A stretch of DNA of 64,000 nucleotides from Nocardioides sp. zg-DK7169 (GTDB taxonomy: Bacteria; Actinomycetota; Actinomycetes; Propionibacteriales; Nocardioidaceae): NCBI RefSeq assembly GCF_013155365.1, contig NZ_JABJRA010000009.1, positions 124,001 to 188,000 on the forward strand, written 5' to 3'. The translations under genes were made by a program, and so were the position numbers. The first letter of the stretch is position 1; every line of letters starts with the position of its first letter. The notes below the pieces were generated by a model that made no database searches, was not told where the DNA came from, and worked only from the letters and a program-made list of their open reading frames with translations. Below, one piece after another: positions 51,256 to 60,885 of the stretch.

Positions 51256-52316
51256 GCACCGACCCGAGCACCCCCCTGCCGGCGAGCGGGCTGCCCGGCC
51301 TGGACCTGGCCGCCTGGCGACGCTGGTACGACGCGCAGCGGCCCGCTGAGATCGACGGCGAGCTGAGCGGCACGCTGATCGCAGGTGGGAAGTCCAACCT
51401 GACCTACGAGGTCAGCGACGGCACCCGCTGGTGGATCGTGCGCCGCCCGCCGCTGGGCCACGTGCAGGCCACTGCCCACGACATGGGCCGCGAGTTCACG
51501 GTGATGAGCGGGCTGGCCGACACCGACGTGCCGGTGCCGCGCACCTACGCCCACTGCCCCGACCCCGACGTCCTGGGCGCGCCCTTCTACGTCATGGAGC
51601 GCATCGTCGGCACGCCGTACCGCACCGCCGCGGAGCTGGAGGCGATCGGCCCGCAGCACACCGCGGAGCTGGGCGCGGCGATGATCGACGTGCTCGCCCG
51701 CCTGCACGCCGTCGATCCCGCCGCCGTCGGGCTCGCCGAGCTCGGCCGCCCGGCCGGGTTCCTGGAGCGCCAGGTGCGCCGCTGGGGCCGGCAGCTGGAG
51801 GGCTCGCGCACCCGCGAGCTGCCCGATGCGACCCGGCTGCTGGAGCGGCTGGCCGCGACCGTGCCCGCCGAGGACGGCCGCGCGGCCGGCATCGTGCACG
51901 GCGACTACCGCCTCGACAACCTGCTCGCGGTCGCGGGCGACCCACAGCCGGTGCGGGCGGTCGTGGACTGGGAGATGGCCACCCTCGGCGACCCGCTCAC
52001 CGACGTGGCGCTGCTGCTGGTCTACGACAGCCTCGGCTCGATCAGCGGCGGCGCCGCCGTCGCCGACGCGAGCACCGCCCCGGGCTACCCCTCGGCCGAG
52101 AGCCAGCTCGAGCGGTACGCCGCGGCGAGCGGGCGCGACCTGGGCCGGATGGACTTCCACCTCGGCCTGGCCCACCTCAAGCTCGCCGTGATCCTCGAGG
52201 GCATCCACCACCGCCACCTGCTCGGCCAGACGGTCGGGGAGGGCTTCGACACCGTCGGCGAGGCCGTCGAGCCGCTGCTCGCGGCCGGGCTCGCCGCCGT
52301 CACCGCCGACTCCTGA
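51252..52316 (+). CDS. APH-fold kinase related to the ACAD10/11 kinase domain
   Basis: 354 residues from ATG 51252 overlapping the SDR stop. Kinase-like motifs: TLIAGGKSNLTYEVSDGTRW (nucleotide loop), catalytic IVHGDYRLDNLL (Brenner HGDxxxxN) and metal-binding AVVDWEMATLGDPLTDVALL. FYVMERIVGTPYR and the GKSNLTY start are typical of the acyl-CoA-associated APH proteins (ACAD10/ACAD11 N-terminal domain, LvaA). Predicted to phosphorylate the hydroxyl of a hydroxyacyl-CoA rather than an antibiotic. The dehydrogenase partner is encoded 23 nt downstream. Confidence 0.88.
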   Translation: MSTDPSTPLPASGLPGLDLAAWRRWYDAQRPAEIDGELSGTLIAGGKSNLTYEVSDGTRWWIVRRPPLGHVQATAHDMGREFTVMSGLADTDVPVPRTYAHCPDPDVLGAPFYVMERIVGTPYRTAAELEAIGPQHTAELGAAMIDVLARLHAVDPAAVGLAELGRPAGFLERQVRRWGRQLEGSRTRELPDATRLLERLAATVPAEDGRAAGIVHGDYRLDNLLAVAGDPQPVRAVVDWEMATLGDPLTDVALLLVYDSLGSISGGAAVADASTAPGYPSAESQLERYAAASGRDLGRMDFHLGLAHLKLAVILEGIHHRHLLGQTVGEGFDTVGEAVEPLLAAGLAAVTADS

Positions 52317-52339
52317 GCCGACCGCTGAGAGGAACCCCC

Positions 52340-53572
52340 ATGGACTTCGAGTTCGACGAGCGCACCCGCGAGCTCCAGCGCACCCTGCTGGACTTCATGG
52401 ACAGCCACGTCCACCCGGCGGAGGAGGTGTTCGAGGACCAGCTCGCCGGCCTCGAGGACCCCTTCGCCTGGACCCGCACCGCGGTGCTGAAGGACCTGCA
52501 GGCCGAGGCGCGCGAGCGCGGGCTGTGGAACCTCTTCCTGCCCGGGGACACCGGCGGGCGCGGCGCGGGGCTGAGCAACCTGCAGTACGCACCCCTCGCC
52601 GAGATCAGCGGACGCAGCGGCAACCTCGCCCCCGCGGCGATGAACTGCGCGGCGCCCGACACCGGCAACATGGAGGTGCTGCACATGTTCGGCACCGCCG
52701 AGCAGCAGGAGCGCTGGCTCGACCCGCTGCTGGCCGGGGAGATCCGCTCGGCCTTCGCGATGACCGAGCCCGACGTCGCCTCCTCCGACGCGACCAACAT
52801 CGCCACCTCGATCGTGCGCGACGGCGACCACTACGTGCTCAACGGGCGCAAGTGGTGGATCACCGGCGCGATGAACCCCGACTGCGAGGTCTTCATCGTG
52901 ATGGGGCGCACCGACCCCGACGCGCCCCGGCACCGCCAGCAGTCGATGGTGCTGGTCCCCCGCGACACCCCGGGCCTGCACGTCGTACGGCCGATGCACG
53001 TGCTGGGCTACGACGACCACGAGCACGGCGGGCACGCCGAGCTGCTCCTCGAGGACGTGCGGGTCCCGGTGACCCACCTGGTCGGCGAGGAGGGCGCCGG
53101 GTTCGCGATCGCCCAGGCCCGGCTCGGACCGGGCCGCATCCACCACTGCATGCGCGCCATCGGCGTCGCCGAGCGGGCGATCGAGCTGATGTGCCAGCGC
53201 GTGGAGACCCGGGTGGCGTTCGGCCGGCCGCTGTCGCGCCAGGGCGTGATCCGCGAGTGGATCGCCGAGGCCCGCGTCGCCGTCGAGCAGCTGCGGCTGC
53301 TGGTGCTCAAGACCGCGTGGCTGATGGACACGGTGGGCAACCGCGGCGCGCACACCGAGATCCAGGCGATCAAGATCGCCACCCCCAAGGTCGTCCAGGA
53401 GATCCTGGACCGGGCGATCCAGGCCCACGGCGCGGGTGGGCTGTCCCAGGACTTCCCGCTGGCGAGCAGCCTCGCCGGGATCCGCACCCTGCGCTTCGCC
53501 GACGGCCCCGACGAGGTGCACAAGAACTCCCTCGCCAAGGCCGAGCTGGCCCGCCACGCCACCGGGTCCTGA
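52340..53572 (+). CDS. ACAD10/11-like acyl-CoA dehydrogenase-fold protein (FadE-like)
   Basis: 410 residues from ATG 52340 with AGAGGAA upstream. ACAD fold: EARERGLWNLFLPGDTGGRG, FAMTEPDVASSDATNIATSI, YVLNGRKWWITGAMNPDCEV, RQQSMVLVPRDTPGLHVVRP, GRIHHCMRAIGVAERAIELM. The C-terminal segment RTLRFADGPDEVHKNSLAK has Asp where ordinary enzymes have the YEGT Glu, the pattern of the ACAD10/11 family. In that family the protein removes phosphate from 4-phosphoacyl-CoA to give enoyl-CoA. Adjacent to the cognate kinase gene. Confidence 0.92.
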   Translation: MDFEFDERTRELQRTLLDFMDSHVHPAEEVFEDQLAGLEDPFAWTRTAVLKDLQAEARERGLWNLFLPGDTGGRGAGLSNLQYAPLAEISGRSGNLAPAAMNCAAPDTGNMEVLHMFGTAEQQERWLDPLLAGEIRSAFAMTEPDVASSDATNIATSIVRDGDHYVLNGRKWWITGAMNPDCEVFIVMGRTDPDAPRHRQQSMVLVPRDTPGLHVVRPMHVLGYDDHEHGGHAELLLEDVRVPVTHLVGEEGAGFAIAQARLGPGRIHHCMRAIGVAERAIELMCQRVETRVAFGRPLSRQGVIREWIAEARVAVEQLRLLVLKTAWLMDTVGNRGAHTEIQAIKIATPKVVQEILDRAIQAHGAGGLSQDFPLASSLAGIRTLRFADGPDEVHKNSLAKAELARHATGS

Positions 53573-53575
53573 GCC

Positions 53576-54727
53576 GTGGACCTCACGCTGAGCGGGGAGC
53601 AGGTCGCCTTCCGGGGCGTCGTGCGTGACCTGCTGGAGCGCGAGGCCGTCCCGCACCGCCAGGAGTGGGACCGCCGCGAGCGCGTCGACACCGCGATCGT
53701 GGGGCGGATGGCGGAGCTCGGGCTGTTCGGCCTCACCATCCCCGAGGAGTACGGCGGGGTGGGCGGCGACCAGCTGACCTCCGTGCTCGCGATGGAGGAG
53801 CTCGGTCGCGCCGACTCCGCGCTGCGCGGGATCGTCTCGGTCTCCGCGGGCCTGGTCGCCGGCTCGGTGCTGCGCGCCGGCAGCGAGGAGCAGCGCCGCG
53901 AGTGGCTGCCGCGCCTCGCCTCCGGGAGCAGCCTCGGCTGCTTCGGGCTCACCGAGCCCGGCACCGGCTCCGACGCGGGCAGCCTCACCACCCGGGCCCG
54001 GCGCGACGGCGCGGACTACGTGCTCGACGGCGAGAAGCTGTTCATCACCAACGGCACCTGGGCCGACCTCGCGCTGGTCTTCGCCCGCACCGGCGGCGAG
54101 GGCCCGCGCGGGATCTCCGCGTTCCTGGTGCCCACCGGCACCCCGGGCTTCGAGGCGCGCGAGATCACCGGCAAGCTCGGCCTGCGGGGCCAGGCCACCG
54201 CCTCCCTGCACCTGGACGGCGTACGCCTGCCCGCCTCGGCGCTGCTCGGCGAGGAGGGCGAGGGTTTCCGGATCGCGATGACCGCCCTCGACAAGGGCCG
54301 GGTCTCGGTGGCCGCGGGCTGCGTCGGCATCGTGCAGGGCTGCCTGGAGGCGGCGGTCTCCTACGCCACCGCGCGCACCCAGTTCGGCAGGCCGATCGCC
54401 TCCTTCCAGCTGGTGCAGGACCTGATCGCCGACATCTCCGTGGACGCCGACGCCGCCCGGCTGCTGGTGTGGCGCTGCGCGGACCTGCTGGACCGCGGTG
54501 AGCCGGTCGGCGTCGCGGCGTCCAAGGCCAAGCTGTTCGCCTCCGAGGCGGCGGTGCGCGCGGCCAACAACGCCCTGCAGGTGCACGGCGGCTCGGGCTA
54601 CGTCGAGGACTACCCGGTCGCGAAGTACCTGCGCGACGCGCGCGTGATGACGCTCTACGAGGGCACCAGCCAGATCCAGAAGCTGCTGATCGGTCGCGCC
54701 GAGACCGGCATCAGCGCGTTCGTCTGA
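53576..54727 (+). CDS. Acyl-CoA dehydrogenase (glutaryl/short-branched type)
   Basis: 383 residues from GTG 53576, three nt after the previous stop. All catalytic hallmarks of a conventional enzyme are present: CFGLTEPGTGSDAGSLTTRA, VLDGEKLFITNGTWADLALV, ARTQFGRPIASFQLVQDLIA, NALQVHGGSGYVEDYPVAKY and MTLYEGTSQIQKLLIGR with the catalytic Glu. The FGRPIASFQ and LYEGTSQIQ motifs fit short- or branched-chain acyl-CoA. It would oxidise an intermediate of the same pathway. Confidence 0.93.
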   Translation: MDLTLSGEQVAFRGVVRDLLEREAVPHRQEWDRRERVDTAIVGRMAELGLFGLTIPEEYGGVGGDQLTSVLAMEELGRADSALRGIVSVSAGLVAGSVLRAGSEEQRREWLPRLASGSSLGCFGLTEPGTGSDAGSLTTRARRDGADYVLDGEKLFITNGTWADLALVFARTGGEGPRGISAFLVPTGTPGFEAREITGKLGLRGQATASLHLDGVRLPASALLGEEGEGFRIAMTALDKGRVSVAAGCVGIVQGCLEAAVSYATARTQFGRPIASFQLVQDLIADISVDADAARLLVWRCADLLDRGEPVGVAASKAKLFASEAAVRAANNALQVHGGSGYVEDYPVAKYLRDARVMTLYEGTSQIQKLLIGRAETGISAFV

Positions 54728-54742
54728 TCCGAGAGGACCACC

Positions 54743-55702
54743 GTGACCCAGCTCGACCCCCGCCTCGACCCCGAGATCGCCGCGCTGCTCGCCTTCCTCG
54801 AGAGCACCGGCAACCCGCCGATGCACGCCGGCACCGCCGAGCAGGCCCGCGCCGCGTTCCGCACCCTGAGCGTCGACCTGCGCGACCCCTCCGTGCTGCC
54901 GCAGGTCGCGGAGGTCTCCGAGACCGCCGTGCCCGGCGGCGACGGCGAGCGGCCGGCGCGGCTCTACCGGCCCCGCCCGCGCGACGCCGGAGCACTGCCC
55001 ACCGTGGTGCTCTTCCACGGCGGCGGCTGGGTGATCGGCGACCTCGACACCCACGACCTGATGGCGCGCACCATCGCCACCGCCTGCGACGCGGTGGTGC
55101 TCAGCGTCGACTACCGCCTCGCCCCCGAGCACCCCTTCCCCGCGGCCGTCGACGACGCCCTGGCCGCCGCACGCTGGGCCGCCGCCCACCTCGCCGACCT
55201 CGGCGGCGACGAGCGGCTCGGCCTGGCCGGCGACAGCGCCGGCGGCAACCTCGCGGCGGTCGCCGCGCAGGTGCTGCGCGACGAGGGGGCGCCGGTCGCC
55301 GCCCAGCTGCTGCTCTACCCCGCCACCGACCTGCTGGGCGAGGGCGCCTCGCGCACCGAGAACGCCGAGGGCTACTTCCTCGACCACGACACCATGGTGT
55401 GGTTCGCCCAGCAGTACGTCGGCCACGTGCCGACCGACCGGCTCGCGGACCCGCGACTGTCCCCGCTGCACGGCGACCCGTCCGGAGTCGCCCCTGCAGT
55501 GGTGGCGGTCGCGCAGTTCGACCCGCTGCGCGACGAGGGCACCGCCTACGCCGAGGCCCTGCGCGCCGCCGGGGTCCCGGTCCGGCTCGCGTCGTACGAC
55601 GGGCTGATCCACGGGTTCGTCGACATGGGCCGGTTCTCCGCCGCGGCCCGGGCAGCCGTCGAGGAGACCTGCGCCGCCTTCCGCGACCTCCTGCACCCCT
55701 GA
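54743..55702 (+). CDS. Alpha/beta hydrolase, hormone-sensitive-lipase family esterase
   Basis: 319 residues from GTG 54743. Oxyanion loop VVLFHGGGWVIGDLDTHDLM (HGGG), nucleophile in LGLAGDSAGGNLAAVAAQVL (GDSAG), catalytic Asp in VAQFDPLRDEGTAYAEAL and His in YDGLIHGFVDM. HSL/family IV esterase acting on short acyl esters or lactones. As the last gene of the operon it may open an ester or lactone to feed the acyl-CoA route. Confidence 0.93.
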   Translation: MTQLDPRLDPEIAALLAFLESTGNPPMHAGTAEQARAAFRTLSVDLRDPSVLPQVAEVSETAVPGGDGERPARLYRPRPRDAGALPTVVLFHGGGWVIGDLDTHDLMARTIATACDAVVLSVDYRLAPEHPFPAAVDDALAAARWAAAHLADLGGDERLGLAGDSAGGNLAAVAAQVLRDEGAPVAAQLLLYPATDLLGEGASRTENAEGYFLDHDTMVWFAQQYVGHVPTDRLADPRLSPLHGDPSGVAPAVVAVAQFDPLRDEGTAYAEALRAAGVPVRLASYDGLIHGFVDMGRFSAAARAAVEETCAAFRDLLHP

Positions 55703-55709
55703 CCCCCGC

Positions 55710-55979
55710 GAGCCGGCTCTTGTGGTTGCGCGAGTCGGCCCGTGTGGTTGCGCGAGTCGGCCCGTGTGGTTGCGCGAGTCGGCCCGTGTGGTTGCGCGAG
55801 TCGGCCCGTGTGGTTGCGCGAGTCGGCCCGTGTGGTTGCGCGAGTCGGCCCGTGTGGCGGAGCCGTCCACAGGCGACTGGGGAGAGCCCCGCCACAAGCG
55901 CCGACTCGGCGCACCATTACCGCCGACTCGGCGCACCATTACAGCCGACTCGGCGCGCCATTAGCGCCGACTCGGCATC
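55710..55979. repeat. GAGTCGGC-core composite repeat, copy B (opposed 22-nt arrays)
   Basis: Six perfect tandem 22-nt units (55725-55856) with core GCGCGAGTCGGCC and tail CGTGTG, after a diverged unit ending CTCTTGTG. A spacer of about 40 nt follows with the conserved stretch CTGGGGAGAGCCCCGCCACA (55877-55896). Then three 22-nt units plus a partial one (55898-55979) in opposite sense with core GCCGACTCGGCGC and tail CCATTA. The array reaches into the stop codon of the convergent PucR-type gene, and the esterase gene ends just before it. Confidence 0.92.
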
Positions 55980-57192
55980 AGCGTCCGCCGGCCATCAGCG
56001 CGAGGGCGAGGAGCATCTTGTCGCGCGGGTCGGCGAGGCTGCGCCCGGTGAGCTGCTCGAGCTGCTTGAGCCGGTAGATGACGGTGTTGCGGTGGCAGAA
56101 CAGTTCCGCGGCGGCGTGCGTGGGCGAGCCGTCGTGGCGCAGCAGCGCGGCGAGGGTGTCCAGCAGCGTGCGCGCCTGCCCGCCCGGCAGCGCCAGGACC
56201 GGCCCGAGGGTCTGGGCGACCAGCAGCGGAGCGACCTGCGGGCTGCCGGCGAGCAGCACCTCGGGCAGCCGCTCGGAGACCGCGACCGCGCCGCGCGCAC
56301 CCCGCGGCAGGGTCTCCGCGGCCCGGTGCGCGAGCTGGAAGGCGGTCGCGAAGCCGGCGATGCCGTCCTGGCTGGCCGCCACCCCGGTGCGGCCGGGGCC
56401 GTTGTGGGCGAACAGCTCCACGATCCCCGGCTCCCCGGGCAGGTCGCCGGAGAGCAGGGCGTAGGAGACCCCGGAGCGCACGTGCCAGCGCGCGGAGATC
56501 CGCAGCCGGTCCAAGCGGTCCTCGGCCGCGCCGAGCGCGTCCACGCCGTCGATCCCGTCGACGAGCACCACCACGCAGGCGACGTCGTCGTCGGGTCCGA
56601 CCCCGAGCACCGCGCGGGCCTCCTCGGCGAGCTCCGGGTCCGCCCCGCGGCCCTCCAGCAGCGCGTCCAGCATGCTCTGCTGGCGCTGGAGGTCGTGGCG
56701 CTGCAGCCGCGCGCTCTCGCGGCGGTAGGCGTCGATGAGCACGCCGTTCTGGACGTCGAGGTTGGCCCACACCCGCCGCGCCGCGGCCAGCAGGATCCCG
56801 TCGTCGACGCCCGCGGCGGCCTCGGAGCGGGCCCGGGTGACCAGTGCCTCCCACAGGATCCGGGCGCCCAGCGTGTAGGCGTTGAGCACCACCTCCAGCG
56901 GCACCCCCTGCCGGGCCCGGCGGCGCCCGGTGTCGCGCCAGAGCTCGACCGCGGAGGAGCGCCCGTCGCCGTCCTGCCGGCGCCCGGAGAGGATCCGCAG
57001 CCCCCGGCGGATGTGCTGGCGGGTGCTCGCCCGCACGTCGGCGCGCAGCTCCGGACCGACCCGTTCGTAGATCTCGGCGTCGCGCTCGAAGAGGGTCAGC
57101 GTGATGCTGTCGGCGATCGCGTCCGCGGAGTCCATGAGCAGCAGCCACGCGCGGCGCAGCGCGTCGTCCTCCTCGAGGGGTTCCGCGGCCAT
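55978..57192 (-). CDS. PucR/CdaR-family transcriptional regulator
   Basis: 404 residues from ATG 57192; the open frame extends upstream but antisense to the ABC transporter. The N-terminal helical region (about 1-170) includes TLTLFERDAEIYERVGPELR and VLNAYTLGARILWEALVTRA. A middle GGDEF-like domain (VVLVDGIDGVDALGAAEDRL) is followed by the PucR C-terminal HTH: LLDTLAALLRHDGSPTHAAA, ELFCHRNTVIYRLKQLEQLT, GRSLADPRDKMLLALALMAG. It diverges from the LivGFHMK-type importer and is its likely regulator. Its last codons lie at the edge of repeat copy B. Confidence 0.92.
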   Translation of the reverse strand: MAAEPLEEDDALRRAWLLLMDSADAIADSITLTLFERDAEIYERVGPELRADVRASTRQHIRRGLRILSGRRQDGDGRSSAVELWRDTGRRRARQGVPLEVVLNAYTLGARILWEALVTRARSEAAAGVDDGILLAAARRVWANLDVQNGVLIDAYRRESARLQRHDLQRQQSMLDALLEGRGADPELAEEARAVLGVGPDDDVACVVVLVDGIDGVDALGAAEDRLDRLRISARWHVRSGVSYALLSGDLPGEPGIVELFAHNGPGRTGVAASQDGIAGFATAFQLAHRAAETLPRGARGAVAVSERLPEVLLAGSPQVAPLLVAQTLGPVLALPGGQARTLLDTLAALLRHDGSPTHAAAELFCHRNTVIYRLKQLEQLTGRSLADPRDKMLLALALMAGGR

Positions 57193-57358
57193 GGCGCCAC
57201 GTTCGCACTCCGCGCACAACGCTGACCAGAGCCGACGGCGTTTCGGGTCCCGCGGACCAACGAGATTTGTGCACTCCGCCCCATGACCAATCTGTGCGGC
57301 CACACCAAGGTGGTGCAGGTCACATCGCCCAAATCGCCGCACCACCGCTGGAGGTCCC
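57193..57358. promoter_or_regulatory. Divergent control region of the PucR gene and ABC importer
   Basis: 166 nt without genes. It holds a direct repeat of GACCAA followed by TGTGC (57257-57276 and 57286-57297) and several further TGTGC/GCACA blocks (57202-57224, 57270-57275), candidate binding sites for the PucR-type protein. No clear -10/-35 pair can be assigned. Confidence 0.45.
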
Positions 57359-58161
<803 letters not shown>

Positions 58162-58165
<4 letters not shown>

Positions 58166-58908
58166 GCGCCGCGCCCGCGGCCCTCGCCGTACGCGGCCTG
58201 AGTGCGGGCTACGGGCCGGTCACCGCCCTGCACGAGGTGACCTTCAGCGCCGGGCGCGGGCGGATCACCGCGGTCCTGGGGGCGAACGGCGCCGGGAAGA
58301 CCACCCTGCTGCGCACCCTCTCGGGGCTGCACCGGGCCCGCGCCGGCAGCGTCGAGCTGCACGGGCGCGCCGTCACCGGGGTCCCCGCCGAGCAGATGGC
58401 CGGGCTCGGGATGGCCCACGTGCCGGAGGGGCGCGGGGTGATCACCGAGCTCAGCGTCGAGGAGAACCTGCGCCTGGGCGCACTGGGTCGGGGCCGAGGG
58501 GTCCGGGCGGACAAGGCTGGTGGACGCGGAGCAAACGATCTGGACCGCGCCTACGCGCTGTTCCCGGTGCTGGCCGACCGGCGCCGCGCCGCCGCGGGCA
58601 CCCTGTCCGGCGGCGAGCGCCAGATGCTCGTCCTGGCCCGTGCCCTGATGGCCCGCCCGCAGCTGCTGCTGCTCGACGAGCCCTCCCTCGGGCTGGCCCC
58701 GCGGATCGTCGCCCAGATCTTCGCGCTGGTGCGCGACCTGGTCCGCGAGGAGGGGCTCAGCGTCCTGCTCGTGGAGCAGAACGCGCGCAGCGCGCTCTCG
58801 GTCGCCGACCGCGGCGTCGTCCTCGACCTGGGCCGGGTCGTCGCCGACGAGGACGCCGACGTGCTGGCCCGCGACGACCAGCTCCGCCACGCCTACCTCG
58901 GGTTCTAG
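58162..58908 (+). CDS. ABC importer ATPase, LivF type
   Basis: 248 residues from GTG 58162 overlapping the LivG-type stop as GTGA. Walker A AVLGANGAGKTTLLRTLSGL, canonical signature TLSGGERQMLVLARALMARP, Walker B LLLLDEPSLGLAPRIVAQIF and H-loop VLLVEQNARSAL. GMAHVPEGRGVITELSVEEN is typical of LivF. A short Gly/Arg-rich insertion (GRGRGVRADKAGGRGAND) after the Q-loop region is slightly unusual. Confidence 0.95.
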
Positions 58909-58930
58909 CCGCCCACGAACTGGAGACCCC

Positions 58931-59809
58931 GTGCAACAGCTGCTCAACACCTCCCTGGTGGGACTGACCCTCGGGTTCGTCTACGCCGCGTTCGCGCTGG
59001 CGCTGGTCCTGGTCTGGCGCTCGACGCGGGTGGTGAACTTCGCGCAGGCCCCGATGGCGATGGTGACCACCTTCGTCGCCCTCGTCGTGATCGAGGGCGG
59101 CGCGTCGTGGTGGCTGGGCCTCGCTGCGGCGCTGGCCTCCGGGCTGGTGCTGGGCGCGGTGCTGGAGCGCGCCGTCGTACGACCGGTGCAGGGCGGGTCC
59201 CAGATCAACGCGGTGATCTTGACCCTCGGCCTGTTCATCGTGCTGCACGCGCTGGCCGCGGTGGTCTTCGGCAACCGCTACCGCTCCTTCCCCGCGCCGT
59301 TCGGCATCCGCGGCCTGGAGGTCGGCGACCGCACGGTGGCGCTGACCCCCACCGGGGTGTTCACGATCGTGGCCGTGCTGGTGGTGATGGCCCTGCTGGT
59401 GGCGCTGTTCCGGTTCACCGACCTGGGCCTGCGGATGCGGGCCGCGGCGTTCAACCGCGAGGTGGCGCGGCTGCTCGGTGTCCGGGTCGGGCGGATGCTG
59501 ACCCTGGGCTGGGCGCTCGCCTCGCTGGTCGGCTCGCTGGCCGGCGTGCTGATCGCCAGCGGCAGCCTGGTGCACCCCGGGTTCATGGACTCGGTGGTGG
59601 TCTTCGGCTTCGTCGCCGCCGTGCTCGGCGGCCTCGACAGCCCCGTCGGCTCGGTCGTCGGCGGCCTGGTCCTGGGGCTCTCGCTCAGCTTCGTCAGCGG
59701 GTACGTCGGCTCCCAGCTGGTCCCGCTGGCGGCGCTGCTGATCCTGGTGCTGGTGCTGCTGGTGCGCCCCGGCGGGCTCTTCTCCACGACGACGGCGAGG
59801 CAGGTCTGA
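58931..59809 (+). CDS. ABC importer permease, LivH type
   Basis: 292 residues from GTG 58931 with GGAG upstream. About eight membrane helices. LivH hallmarks: LTLGFVYAAFALALVLVWRS, VNFAQAPMAMVTTFVALVV (the NFAQG-like motif), FRFTDLGLRMRAAAFNREVA, LLGVRVGRMLTLGWALASLV (EAA-like loop) and VFGFVAAVLGGLDSPVGSVV. It forms half of the transmembrane channel with the LivM-type protein. Confidence 0.95.
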   Translation: MQQLLNTSLVGLTLGFVYAAFALALVLVWRSTRVVNFAQAPMAMVTTFVALVVIEGGASWWLGLAAALASGLVLGAVLERAVVRPVQGGSQINAVILTLGLFIVLHALAAVVFGNRYRSFPAPFGIRGLEVGDRTVALTPTGVFTIVAVLVVMALLVALFRFTDLGLRMRAAAFNREVARLLGVRVGRMLTLGWALASLVGSLAGVLIASGSLVHPGFMDSVVVFGFVAAVLGGLDSPVGSVVGGLVLGLSLSFVSGYVGSQLVPLAALLILVLVLLVRPGGLFSTTTARQV

Positions 59810-60885
59810 TGCGCGCACCCACCCCGGCCCTGCCCGACGCTCCGCTGGCCCGGCACCTGCTGCTGGCCGCCGTCGGGCTGGTCGCGGTCGTCCTGGTGCT
59901 CCAGGGGGTCAGCGAGTTCCGTCGCTTCCAGCTCGCGGAGATGGCCTACCTCGGCATCGCGGCCGGCGGGCTGACCGTGCTCACCGGGCTCAACGGCCAG
60001 GTCTCCCTCGGCCACGGGGCGCTGATGGCGATCGGCGCCTACACCGCGGCGCTGCTGCTGCCCGACCGCGACGCCTCCGTCCCGCTTCCGCTGGTCCTCC
60101 TCGCCGCCACCGTCGTCGCACTCGCCGTCGGCGCGGTCGTCGGTGTCGCCGCCGCCCGGTTGCACGGCCCCTACCTCGCCGGGGCCACGCTGGCGCTCGC
60201 GGTCGCGGTCCCCGGGATCGCCCTGTACTTCAAGGACACCCTCGGCGGCGAGCAGGGGCTGCCGGTGGTGCTGCCCGAGCCGCCGGCCTGGGCGCTCGAC
60301 ACGGCGTACTTCCTCACCGGGCAGGAGCTCACGACGAGCGGGTACGTCGCGCTGATCGGGTGGCTGGTGCTGACGGTGACCTACGTGCTGCTGGCGAACC
60401 TCTCCCGCAGCCGGGTCGGGCGGCGCTGGCGGGCGGTGCGCGACGACGAGGTCGCCGCCCAGCTGGCCGGCATCGACCTGGGGCGGGCCCGTGTGTCGGC
60501 GTTCGTGGTCAGCGCCGCCGCGGCCGGCGCCGCGGGCGCGGTGCTGGCGTTGAGCGTGCGGCTCGCCGCCCCGAGCAGCTTCACGCTGACCCTCAGCCTC
60601 ACCCTGCTCGCCGCGGTGGTGCTCGGCGGGCTCGGCAGCCTCACCGGGGCGCTGCTCGGCGCCGCCCTGCTCACCTTCCTGCCGCAGGTCGCCACCGGCC
60701 TCGGCACCGACGCCGGCCTGAGCGACATCCAGGCCGCGGAGCTGGCCCCGCTGGTCTACGGGCTGGTGATGGTCGCGGTGGTGCTCCTCGCCCCCGCCGG
60801 CCTCGCCGGCAGCCTGCGCCTGCTCGCCGTACGCCGCCGCACGCGCGGGGCGCTCTCCACCACCTCGAAGGGAACAGCCAGATGA
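59809..60885 (+). CDS. ABC importer permease, LivM type
   Basis: 358 residues from ATG 59809, sharing one base with the LivH-type stop. Family motifs: AEMAYLGIAAGGLTVLTGLN, GQVSLGHGALMAIGAYTAAL, GRRWRAVRDDEVAAQLAGID (EAA-like loop contacting the ATPase) and LLAAVVLGGLGSLTGALLGA. About nine to ten membrane segments. Its stop overlaps the binding-protein gene start by 4 nt. Confidence 0.95.
   Translation: MRAPTPALPDAPLARHLLLAAVGLVAVVLVLQGVSEFRRFQLAEMAYLGIAAGGLTVLTGLNGQVSLGHGALMAIGAYTAALLLPDRDASVPLPLVLLAATVVALAVGAVVGVAAARLHGPYLAGATLALAVAVPGIALYFKDTLGGEQGLPVVLPEPPAWALDTAYFLTGQELTTSGYVALIGWLVLTVTYVLLANLSRSRVGRRWRAVRDDEVAAQLAGIDLGRARVSAFVVSAAAAGAAGAVLALSVRLAAPSSFTLTLSLTLLAAVVLGGLGSLTGALLGAALLTFLPQVATGLGTDAGLSDIQAAELAPLVYGLVMVAVVLLAPAGLAGSLRLLAVRRRTRGALSTTSKGTAR

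Noticed and set aside
51252..52316. Aminoglycoside resistance gene
   Set aside because: The APH fold is shared, but the GKSNLTY start, operon context and dehydrogenase partner fit the ACAD10/11-type acyl kinase instead.
55725..55856. Tandem 22-nt repeats resembling a CRISPR array
   Set aside because: Units are contiguous with no unique spacers and no cas genes are present; they form part of a composite intergenic repeat.
52085..55939. 1284-codon minus-strand frame under the acyl-CoA operon
   Set aside because: Low-complexity Gly/Val/Arg sequence opposite four well-conserved genes; a frame shadow.
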